NCBI GenBank assembly: GCA_038503035.1
Contig: JAVSML010000998.1
Span: 1-64,000, forward strand
DNA length: 64,000 bases
Reading direction: 5' to 3'
Origin: Crocodylus rhombifer
Lineage: Eukaryota; Chordata; Crocodylia; Crocodylidae
Shown piece after piece: positions 1 to 10,379 of this stretch. The notes below the pieces were generated by a model, which was not told the DNA's origin, made no database searches, and was given only the letters and a program-made list of their open reading frames with translations. Both the position numbers and the translations under genes were made by a program. The number at the start of each line of letters is the position of its first letter. Positions within the stretch are counted from its first letter, which is position 1.

Positions 1-125
1 GGGGGGCAGGCGCAATGTGGGCACAGCTTGCTCCTGTCAGAAGGGGGCAAGTGGCAGCAGGGCATAGCCCCACTCTCAGTGCTGCTGTCCCACATCCCAC
101 ACCCCCGTTCCAGCTGGCAGTTCAT
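1..125. other. GC-rich stretch at the window edge
   Basis: About 125 bases at the left edge are clearly richer in G and C than the AT-rich sequence that follows. They open with a G run and continue with purine and C-rich words. The change to AT-rich DNA near 125 is sharp. This resembles the edge of a GC-rich repeat cut off by the window, like the interiors of the hAT elements further right, but no terminus is visible and I cannot name it. Confidence 0.3.
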
Positions 126-1239
126 ACCTAATTATGTTTTTAACTTTACCATCTTATGTTACTTTGCATCACCTTAACCATATTATTGCATCATGCATTT
201 ATCCCAACTGGTATATCATTGCAGCAGTTTCTAATTTCACAGTAGTGATCCAATTTTCAGTGTGAAAAATAAATGCACTTCAAATACGATGAGGATTCAG
301 TCTGGTTCTCAGGTAAGTCTGCATTGCCACTCACCTTTTTAGATCTGCTACTGCATTTGATATTACATGCACAGCAACTGATTCCTGTAAGATACGCAGT
401 GCAGCATGTCTGTATATCCAAAGCCAAGAATGAATCTTGGGAATATCCCTTTGAAAAAATGGTATAGCCAGAGAAGTTTTGGGGGGGTTAAAAGATTTGA
501 TAGAACAGAGGGATGTGTGACCTCCTTAACCTTCCCCCAGACATACATACAAATTAAAAAGGGGATTTTTTTTCTTATTAGTTTTAAAAGAGATCTCTTT
601 TTCAAAAAGTAGTAACCTCTCTGTTTGGTTCATGAATGTAGATGCTTCACTCACACCACATATTTTAATGTATTATTCAAGTGTAATAGTCAAAACACAA
701 ATCATATTTTGTTCTAAAATTATCTATGCTGTCTTTTCTAGGCATTGCTGCTGAACGTTGAAATAGTGCATCAGATTCTAGGACTGTGCCTGGAGCTGGG
801 CAATTCCCTTACTCTCTCTTCTTGGGACTGCATTTATAGTAGCTAGTTTTGGAGAGTTCCGCTTCCTAACTTGCGTATAGAAAACTCATTCATTTTCAGA
901 AGAGATGCTGATTGTACTTATTGCAACGCACAAAGTACTGGATGTTAAATAGTATGTGGCTGTGAACAAGAGATGGCCAAAATTATTTTGGCGCACATCA
1001 GACACATTCTTCAGTTCATTACTGAAAGGTGTTCTGGTGCTAAGGGGGTATGAGAACCCAAGCAGAATTCTCACATAAAAAAACTGATCCTTTACTGATC
1101 TGTGAATGAAATCATACTCCAGAATAATTACATTATGAAAGGCTGGCCAGTGGCAGCCACTCTTTCCCCTCTAAAGCAACCATGAAAGAGGCATCTTTAA
1201 ATTTCCTACAGTCCTGAAAAACACCAGGAGGAGTAAGGG
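126..1239. other. AT-rich non-coding sequence, nothing recognised
   Basis: This stretch has stop codons in every frame at short intervals and no repeat I recognise. Open stretches near 270-610 overlap on both strands and show no domain, splice context or codon pattern suggesting a gene. Confidence 0.5.
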
Positions 1240-1525
1240 CTGCTTACACACGTAAAAAACCGCAAACAGACAGCGCTTTATTTTAAACTCGGTGTGCCCC
1301 CACACCAAGCCCAGCGCATGTCCAGAAGAGGCATGACATTAGTTTGACCTAGTTTGCTTAATGTCTGTACAGACTGGGTGCTCTGGCAGGGCTTTTTGGT
1401 GCTTTTATCTAATCAGCTATTGAATCAGCTATTAGATAAAAGCGCCAAAAAGCCCCACTGAAGCGCCCGATCTATACACAGGCTGTGGAGCTGGGTCAAA
1501 CTAATGCACTACCTCTTCTGGTAAA
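1240..1525. mobile_element. Palindromic MITE (non-autonomous DNA transposon)
   Basis: The centre is a long hairpin. Positions 1390-1413 pair with 1431-1454 in inverted orientation with 23 of 24 bases matching, around a 17-base loop. The similarity continues outward with gaps: 1321-1352 is inverted at 1491-1522 (shared words ccagaagagg and attagtttgacc). Such near-palindromes are typical of MITEs. The outer ends, and so the target duplication and superfamily, cannot be fixed by eye. The stem word ttatctaa recurs in the hairpin at 14281-14331, suggesting a related family. Confidence 0.7.
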
Positions 1526-1667
1526 GCCTGTTTGGGTTATTTTTTCTAGCAGTATCAGTTAAGTTACAAGAGATACATACTCATGAGCTAAGGTAGTGAG
1601 TGTGGAATGCCCCTGTTACAGAGGTACAGTCAGTTGCTGCAGCAACTTTAGAGAGCATAATAAATTT

Positions 1668-2211
1668 AGGCCTCAGCCAGATGTTACACTTACAGTGTGA
1701 TTAACCAATTAGTCACATTTTAAATTGTAATCTGGCCACATGTTAAAGCAATTGATAACATTGTAAAACAAAGAATAAGCCAAAGTTACTCCACAAAAAA
1801 TGTATAATAACTTTGTGGCTGGTTCCTATCGTGCCATTAATTGAATGTGTGGCCAAGTGCACCCCCACATTTGGAAGCCCCATCAGCTGTGGGCTTCCAG
1901 CCTCCAGGCTGCATGGTGCACCCCAACATTGAGAAGCCCCACTCCCAGCTGTAGGAGCACATGATTAATAACAACTGTCTCCATTCCAGCTGAGAGGGCT
2001 CCCAGCTGCAAGAGCTTACTATTTATCAGTGCAAGGGGAGCTCAGGATCATGATCCCAGGTTTCCCTGCACCAGCTGTAAGGTGTGATAGGATCTGATGC
2101 TCAGTCCCACATCATGCTTCTTTCCATGTACATGTAGCATGACAGAAAGCATGATTGTGTGGATTGTATATCAGATCCCATCGCACCTTTACCTGAATGC
2201 CTGGCTAGGTT
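1668..2211. mobile_element. Non-autonomous DNA transposon, family A, copy 1
   Basis: The ends are imperfect inverted repeats: the left end near 1668-1690 carries cctcagccagatgttac and the right end near 2192-2211 reads as its degenerate reverse complement. A subterminal inverted pair built on gataggatctgatgc (about 2086) and the reverse-oriented atcagatcccatcgcac (about 2170) lies near the right end. The same right-hand half is found at 26534-26995. No coding capacity is seen. The superfamily is not determined. Confidence 0.6.
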
Positions 2212-2839
2212 CTTAGCACAGCATCTTTCCATGTCCTAATTTATCTCAGAAGATGAATTAACCAGATTCTGAACATAGAAATAATATTTTTAAAACAATG
2301 AAGCATTTACTAGACTCTATTCACTCCTTTGGTTAAAATGGATCTTATTAATGTAGTTATCCATTTGTTTCTTGCTTGTAGTGCATTTATTATTTCACAT
2401 CTTTTATCAAAATGCACATATGCTAAAAACTCAGTGGTTTTAAAACAGTGTTATGGGACAGTGGTAATCTGTTATATGCCAAGGTAGAAACATCTATTGA
2501 AAGTAAATGTTGAGGTTTATTGAAAAACATTGATCCTAAGGAAGTGTTCTACTACCCACACTTCATTTCTATTCTGTCAAATGATGCATATAGATGTAAT
2601 TATTTTCTCTAATGGATCTTGGTACAATGGAATTAAAGCTGCTTAGTATACTATTATGAAATAGTTTTGTTCTATCATACTAAGGTAACAGTCGTCTTGT
2701 ATGCATCCGCCAATAAAGTGATCAGTCACAAAAATAGGCTGCTTTCTGATTGTTTTGTATTTATTTTTAGTAAGTTAAGTTCAGCCACTAAGCAAATTGG
2801 GAAGTTCCAACAGACATCCTTTTCTAATGTAGATGGCAT
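2212..2839. other. AT-rich non-coding sequence, nothing recognised
   Basis: No gene, RNA or repeat is recognised here. Short open stretches are interrupted in all frames. Confidence 0.45.
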
Positions 2840-2975
2840 TCAGTGGTTTTGTTTCCAAGCCTGCAATTTGATCCAAGCTGGCAGACCCCTACATCTCCAC
2901 AGAGCCATGGACTTCAAGGGAATTTATGCACATGTAAGAGTCCAGGATCAGCACCAATGTAAAGTCAAATGGTAA
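2840..2975 (+). repeat. Old sauropsid interspersed repeat
   Basis: The segment around atttgatcc, gcagacccctacatct and ggacttcaagggaattta resembles a widespread reptile and bird repeat whose intact form contains 'gacttcaatggga'. An open stretch of 102 codons covers it (2667-2975), but the similarity is to the repeat and not to a protein. The assignment is from memory of the motif. Confidence 0.45.
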
Positions 2976-5900
2976 CTTACATATTTAACAATCACTGAGG
3001 CAATCTCAAAATATTAATTTGGAAGCCCTTTGATACAGAGTTCCTGAACCTGGATTATAATATTGAATTATAATGTATTATATTTAAACTTTAAAAATAA
3101 TTTTCTACAGAGGCTGCAATGGGGACTTACTAAAAACTAAATGCTGAAACCTAAAATCAAAGAACCAGGGCGCAGCTAGAAACTGCTAGATGGCTGATAT
3201 GAATTACAAGAATATAACATCATTGTCTCAGAAAATGATGTATCTCTTGAAACCCACACATACACGGTGACATGCCAAAATGGCATATTTGGTCCTCAAA
3301 AAATCTTCATGTTGCTCACCTGTGCAGTTTAAGATAAAGATGAGTTACTTTCTCTTTCAGTTCATAATTACAAAGACATAACGAAATCCAACACCTACTG
3401 CTTTTTGTAACAGATTTTTAGCTGGGCAACAGACTTTAAATGACCAGAGACCAACAGTGAATCCTTTTTTTCTTCCTTTTTCAAATAAAGGCATTTTAAT
3501 TAATCTTTAAAATGGGCTTGGTGAGGTAGGGAGAGTAAATTCCTAACATAAATAAGGCCTTAAGACAATAAATGAAAGAGATTCAAAGAAAAAATATTTT
3601 CCTCTATTTTTTTCAGTTGAAAGTATAACACTTTATTTGTGGTCAGTTTGCTATTCCCAGGTGCACATGAACAAGCAGATGAAGTCACTGTTCAGTACCA
3701 AATGCAATTACACTCTAATGGAGTTTTAAAAAAGAAAAGAAAATTCCTTGAGTCAAGCGTTTTAGTGGAAAAGGAAATAATCATGAAACACAATTCTAAG
3801 CCTCATCCTGGGCCTGACTATTCCCATAGTTACTTGTCCTTTCTACAGTTGTTCTTTTTTGTTGTTGTTATTTTTTCACACTAGCTTGTTTCAGTTCACT
3901 TGGTTAAAAGGTTATTCTCACCTATCCTATATTCATGGTGGATTAAAATAAGCCACATCTTCTCTCATGAGCATATCAGTAATTGACCTGCAGCTGCGCA
4001 CAGATTCACACCAGGAACAAGAGAACAGAGAATATAAAAGCAGCCAATCTGCTTCCCTCTTCATGGGATTTTTGAGGGGAGGGGTTGGGTACTTTTTTTG
4101 TTTGCTTGTGGGGGAGAGGGTGTTTTCAGAGCCTTTGGCAGAAAGGAAGAGAAGGCAGAAGTAATAGAAACCAACTCCTCAACATTTCATTCACCAGAGG
4201 AGGTCAGGTGCTATTATAGGGGAACAGGAACTAATAGGGTGGTCAACACTGAAGGGTTGGACAGAGGCTTAACGATAAAATAGGGGCTGAGAGGCTGCAT
4301 CAGTTCTTCCACTCTACCTACTTGCCTTCTGAGTCACCCCCTGCTAACAAGTTGAGGCTTTCCCACTCTCACCTAACAACCCTCTTTTTTCCCAGTAAAG
4401 CAAGAACAACTTCCATTTCACCCCAATAAGCCCTTTTTCCATCTCCCTCCTACTTAAAAATTCCCCCTTGTAGCTCCTGAAGCTGCCTCTGGTCCCTACT
4501 AGCATTACACTATAGGTTGTAGGCTTGCAGAGAATAAATTTCTTCCCTTCTAACGCTTGCCCCTAGTGCTTGGAGAAGGCTTAAGCAGAAGCTGAGGGTA
4601 AAAGGTGAACTGGCACCAAACTTGGCAGCCTGGCATATAAACCCACTTCACATGGACTTATACACATGATCTCACTAACCAAGTGTATAAGCTTCAGGTA
4701 AGATAACTAATTTGTTCAAATAACACAATTGCATACATGATTGCTGTAGCTGTGTCCAGGCAAATTCCACTTGCTTCTCCTGCCCATACATGACTGCAAA
4801 CCTGGGCCTGTCTTTGTTTTTTTCTCTGTGACTTTTGAGACTGGTGAGATTTTTATGGCAGCACCTGAGCTTTGCACAGTACAGTAATACCATAAATCAT
4901 TGTCTGTAGTCTCTCCATCCTCAGTTGGCCGGGCGGAAACGGGGCGGGGGAGATCATTGCATTTACAACCTGCTGCAGTAGTTATTATGGGAAAAGGAAA
5001 AGAGAAAAGAAGAAAAATGTTACAATCCTGACTGGAACTGGTCTAACAATCACTTCGGTATCTGGAGAAGCTGTGGTACAAACTATGCCCACCCAATTCC
5101 AGTCAAATCAGTCTGACACCTCTGAATAGGAAGGTGTAGTAAATATGATAGTGACTGACCGCTAGAAGAAGTAACCGTAACAGCATCTCTGGTTCAGGCC
5201 AGAGGTGTTTCACTATAATTGTTTCTTTATAATATACCTCCAGGTAGTTCTTCCAAAGTCTGGTTAACTAGCTTTAACACCTTAGTGCCAGAAAGATCAG
5301 TAATGTCACATTTAAAATTGCACCTATTTGCAGAACACATTGTATGCTAGTTTTAATACTGGTTTGGAGGAGGACCCGTTAGAAAAAGTGTCTGCAGTAC
5401 AAACCTAAGGAGCTTTTTTCACTGTGCACTGGCTTCTTTTTATCTGAAATTTCTGTAGATATTTCTCCCTTTTCTATCCTTTATGCTATGGTAATGGTGC
5501 TGAATGCTGATGAAACTACACTTAATGCAACTTCAGGCAATGCACAATTTCTTATACCAAACTATTCTCTCTGTAGCTAGATAGTATTATTAGTAGCTTT
5601 TAGAAGGTCTTAGGTTGGTGAGCCTCTCAGGATAAAAGATAGCAGAAGAGAATAGTTAATAGGAGCTTGTGACAGGACTTGACAAGGGTTACCAGATGGA
5701 TATAGTAAAACTGTATTGTCACCTTTTAAAAAGTACCAGAATCAGCTGAAAGCTTTATTAAAGGTTAATATTTATCCATGTCTTTTCTTTTCTTTTCATT
5801 TTCCTGGTATGATGTATTGAACATCTATCTAATTTAATCTATCATTTCTCTCACCTTCTATAGCACGTCTGTCCTGCACTTAGATATAACCTGTACATCC

Positions 5901-6695
5901 AACCTGTATTTTTAGGTAGCAGTAGATGATCAGAATTACCCACTTACCTCAAGGGGACAAAGGCAGACTGAGCATTCAATATATGGTCATTTCTGTAAAC
6001 CATTATAGGCCATCAAAGCACCTGACAAGCATAAGTGATATTTCAATTATATGTGAGCAGAGTGTTAAGTTAAAAAGTCAAACATGCTGTGTAAAAAAAA
6101 AAAAATGTAAATCACATAGAAAAGAACCATTTTTTGTGTTTGCTTATAAATGTCACTACTTTCTTCTGTGCAGCATGTCTTTCAAAGTCAAGAATCAAGT
6201 ATGAAAGATGCCAAGAACCAAATCAATTCTGGTTCTGCCCCCAAAAACAACAGAAATCTTTGATATCTGTGCATAAATGCAGATCTCAAATTTAAGGACC
6301 AAGTTCTATCACTTATTAAAACAGTTCATTTCTTTTATATGAAGTGACTTTTCTATGGGCAAAGATTCAAAAATTGTAATGGAAGGTAAATATTGATAAG
6401 AAAATTGTGGTTAATCTACAGAAAGAGAAATGGTTTACTCCATATATGGTAATTCCACACACAATGCATAGTTGACATAGGAACAGAAAATTCCACCCAC
6501 TTTTCTTTTACACATTTTGTTCTATGTGATACATTAAAGGAAAGTGTGATAAGTATGAATGGGGTTTAAGCACATGCACCTAAACTTCCCCAAACTTTGG
6601 TGTCTTGGTTTGGGCCTAAAAAAATAAACTTGAACTATAATTGTTTATCTAGCTTTGTATTCATATGTCCTCAGACTTGGAATGAGAAAAATACT
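2976..6695. other. Long AT-rich non-coding stretch
   Basis: There are 3.7 kb without a recognisable gene, structural RNA or clear mobile element. A purine/pyrimidine-skewed piece occurs near 4060-4150 and a small CpG-containing GC patch near 4925-4955. Open stretches (for example 3639-3884 and 5926-6204) are under 95 codons, contain low-complexity runs and have no visible domain. Confidence 0.45.
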
Positions 6696-6697
6696 AT

Positions 6698-6760
6698 TGG
6701 TGAAATCCTGGCTCCACTGAAGTCAATGGGACTTTTGCCATTAGGCTAGAATTTTACCCT
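6698..6760 (+). repeat. Old sauropsid repeat with the 'gaagtcaatggga' core
   Basis: The segment includes tgaaatcctggctccactg followed by aagtcaatgggacttttgcc. In turtles, crocodilians and birds this is the hallmark of a very abundant old interspersed repeat that is often palindromic. Here only one arm is clear. Confidence 0.65.
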
Positions 6761-7129
6761 TGCAGTCTACAAAGGGTAACTGAGCACATAATTGGCATAT
6801 ACCCACCAGTATCTACACAGAGTGAATCTTCCTTTGACTGCACTGGTCTAAGACATACAGGTATGCAGTTCATGGACAGATTTTAATCCACATCCCCCAC
6901 CCCTGCCCTTACTTATTCCAAAACAGCCTAATTCAATGACCCTGTTATCAAAACCCTATGCCTTTTCTTAGCACCACTATTGTAATCTGCATGGTTTTAT
7001 GATATCAGCAATTCCCCAGAATTAATCTGTGATGTCTAAGGCCATTACAATTAGATTATAAGAAGATTTTTGAAGCTAAAAGGGAAATGTTGGCACTTTA
7101 ACCCTTTAAAATCCTCATAGTGCAAACTT
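6761..7129. other. Non-coding sequence, possibly more old repeat
   Basis: No gene is seen. Words such as ccaccagtatctacacagag suggest further decayed repeat sequence but do not allow a family call. Confidence 0.35.
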
Positions 7130-7225
7130 GCTGATTCTTACTTGTGTGAGTATTCCCACTGAAATCAAAGGGATTACTTAGATTAAGCTAGTGCATAATT
7201 GTTTGCAGGATTAAGCCCTATATAA
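7130..7225 (+). repeat. Old sauropsid repeat with the 'gaagtcaatggga' core
   Basis: The run gtgtgagtattcccactg, aaatcaaagggattactta and gcaggattaagcccta matches the shape of the old sauropsid repeat that reads roughly 'cccattgaagtcaatggga ... tgcaggatt'. It is diverged. Confidence 0.55.
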
Positions 7226-8020
7226 AATAGCCCCAAACAACTCATTTATTACATAGCTTTTATTGAATTATAAAGGGTATTTAGTTCAAACTAGTGGATA
7301 ATTTATGAAAAATGATAGTTGAGTGTTCTCCGGGGTAACTCTCCCCTGGCTTAGTAATATAGTTTCAGTTGCTTTAAGATCAGACTGCTGGAAACATATT
7401 GCTGCATGATGAGTGCTACAAGAGATACAAAAAAATAATAATAAGAGGAAGTGTACTAAAATCAGAAAGAATCCTGCCTTACATTTAGTTTAGATCATTT
7501 ATTCATTCCTGGTAGAGCTGCTCTGAGTAACTAAAGTGGGTTTAGAGCACCTCTCTGTGGTATTTTAGTGAGCTGTTACTTTCTACAGACAGAAAAGTTT
7601 TCATGATGTTTTGAAGCAAGTAGTTACAAAAAGTAAAGGAAAATCTTCAATGAAAAAACCACATTATAAAAGAACAATATTGAACTATTATTCACAAATA
7701 GGATAAACATGAGGTATTTTTTCTTTTTCCCCAAAAGACAGGTTTTCAGATAGTTGCTAATGTTGGCTGTGCATTATAATATATTCTCGATATTGAAAGA
7801 TCCATATTAACCATGTTGATTGCAACATGAAGAGGGTCTTATAAGGCCTTGGAAAATAATAGTAATGGAGATCACCCAGTAGGATGACAGTGGTAACCCA
7901 ATATTGTTCACAGGCCATGGTAGAATTGTGCTGTTTGCTCTGTTGCTGAATTTGTTTTTCCCACTCAAAAATGTGGCTAAATGAAAAAATTACTCAAATA
8001 CATTTCCTCACCATGCAATT
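7226..8020. other. AT-rich non-coding sequence, nothing recognised
   Basis: No gene, RNA or repeat is recognised in these 0.8 kb. Stops are frequent in all frames. Confidence 0.45.
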
Positions 8021-8021
8021 A

Positions 8022-8260
8022 CTATGAACTAAATTGTGCCCTGGCCCTATGCAGCCATGGAGAGGAGCAAAAGGTAGATAAAGCTGATCCCAAAGGGGAG
8101 GGGTGCAGGTTTTCCTGTGGTTTGTAAATTACTGTGGGCTTACCTGATATAGGTACAAATTCCTGTGCAGGTGTAACCAAAGAATCACTAACAATGCCTC
8201 TGAGGACTACCTGGGATGCATTACAAACCACTTCCCAGTCAAAAGGCAAATTGAAAGTTG
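8022..8260. repeat. Old sauropsid interspersed repeat
   Basis: The segment from aattgtgccctggccctat through aaaggggaggggtgcagg to acctgggatgcattac resembles a repeat seen many times in turtle and crocodilian DNA. Overlapping open stretches on the reverse strand (8022-8288 and 8207-8437) are by-products. The family name is unknown to me. Confidence 0.45.
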
Positions 8261-10014
8261 GATCAATCTGATCATATTCTTCCCCCACCCCCCAACCACC
8301 ACCAGTGGTGGTAACTTGTACAAAAAAAAAATTCTCCTTCTAACCCCAAAAAGATCAATATAGCAAAAATAAATAAAAGGGATAAAATCCTTTAGTAGTG
8401 TCCTTGCACTGAAAGAGCCCCAGGGGGAACTTTCCATTTAATAAATACTAGAGAAGAAATAATGCAAGTCCAATTCTCAGTAGAAGCACTTTTTGTGGTG
8501 AAACATTCCCACTGGAAATTCATGTACATTTTAATTTAAATGAGCATCTATCATTTCTAAAGCTTTAAACCCTCATAATTGTCCCCTAACCAGCATTTAT
8601 ATATAATGCTTTTGTTAGTCTGACAAGCCAATCTTATGATTTCTTTTTTCCTATTATTGCTGAGGCCACTTTTGCAAGGATTATAACAAACGACAAATAT
8701 GAAAAGATAAGAGATTTTGGTATTTATTCTAAAGCTTAAGTCAGCTTTCTTACTCTTTGAAGTGTAAGCCTCTTTTTGAATTGTATCCAAATACCCAGAC
8801 AAGTTGTGTGAAAATGTCTTCTGATGCAAAGGTCTGTGAGATGACCATGGAATCCAAAGGGTATCTCCTGTCCATTGGGAACTTTCAGAATTAAAAGGAT
8901 TCTTGCTTCAGCCTAATGCAGCTGTTTGAAAATTGATTGGTCACTAAGCCTCTTGCTAATTTCATCGGGATTCATTTTATTCAGAAACAATACTCCACTC
9001 ATATTTTTAGCATGACTCCAGCCAAATGAAGCTGAAAAAATGTATCAAATTTATATTCTTTGGGTAACCTGCTGCAAAGAAAGATGAAGCATTCAGCCAA
9101 ATCTTGTATGTTCTGCTGTAAAGACCATCTCCTGCTTCCCTAGTAATGTAAGTAGGTTACTTTAAGAAGGGCAGCATTTAAGTAGTTATCTTCAATAAGC
9201 AAAAGACCACTGGTTTATGTGCTAAAAGACTTTCTTGTTCTTTTCAGCAGTCACTATTTTGTATGCTAAAATATAGTAATTTCCAAGAGCTTATTCTAAA
9301 TGTAACATAGCATTCACCACATTTCAGATGTATTAGAAAGAGAGTTGGGTGAATCATCACACCAAATTCATTCATTGATGAATCTTGAGTCTTCTTTTCA
9401 GGAATTATACACCAGCCAATTACATTTTTTCTAAAATTGACAATAACTTGAAATATCTGCAGGTTTGTGAATTACTGTTGGTCTTTTACTCATCTTTAAC
9501 TCATTAACTCTTTAACTTAATTATAACAATTCCAAATTAAAACACTTGGATTAGAGCTCTGTCTGCTCCCTCGGTGAGTGACCATAGCAATTATGTTTGG
9601 TCCCTGATGCAAATGTTATTTATATAATAGTGTGTATCCCATTACCCCAAACAGGACGGAGGACTTGTTGTACTACATGAAGTGCCAGCAACTGCGTGCT
9701 CGCGCACATGTGTGTGTGTGTGTAAACCTATACACATGCCCATCATTTTTAATCCCATATGATTTCAGTAATATTCATTCACAACACATTTTCAAAATAT
9801 TCTTGCTAGTGAATTCATTTATGGGAAGTAGACAAAAAGGGATAAAAATGGGGGTGTAGAATGTATTTAAAAAATGAGTAATTGTGACATTTTTCTTCTT
9901 AGCATTTGCCCAACTTGACCTGGTGAAATATAAAGTATCAGTTGACTTCTAGTACTAGGTAATCAGAGCTTGACTTAAGAAACATAAAAATGCCTTTGAG
10001 TATATCCAAAACAA
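8261..10014. other. AT-rich non-coding sequence with a short TG run
   Basis: No gene is recognised. A TG dinucleotide run occupies about 9709-9722. Otherwise this is AT-rich sequence with frequent stops on both strands. Confidence 0.45.
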
Positions 10015-10140
10015 ATAATGAAATCTATAAACACTAGAGCTGGAGAGTGTATATGAAACCATCCAGTCCATTCACTTACCAGTGCAGTATTGTTCAAAAA
10101 TATGTGTTCTGCATTTCAGCTGGTCTCAATGTGATGCCCA
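10015..10140 (-). repeat. Probable CR1/L3-type LINE 3' fragment
   Basis: On the reverse strand the sequence resembles the tail of an old CR1/L3 element: ctggatggtttcat stands where intact copies read 'ttggactagatgacct', preceded by an A/T-rich region. It is strongly diverged and short. Confidence 0.35.
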
Positions 10141-10379
10141 GGAATTTGGGGCCATATATTTATAACTGTAACTCAATCTGTGACAAGCTATAAAAATGCC
10201 TTAATTATCCTCAATGAATATTATATGTGATACTGTTACCTTGTTCTATTGTACCTTGTTGCCTGCCTGAAGGCATTAAATCAAAGGAAGCTGCAAAAAG
10301 GAATGTTGCTTTCCCTCATGCAAAAAGACCCTCAAGTATATAGCTTCAACTTAATGCTGAAGACTATACCTTGCTCAAG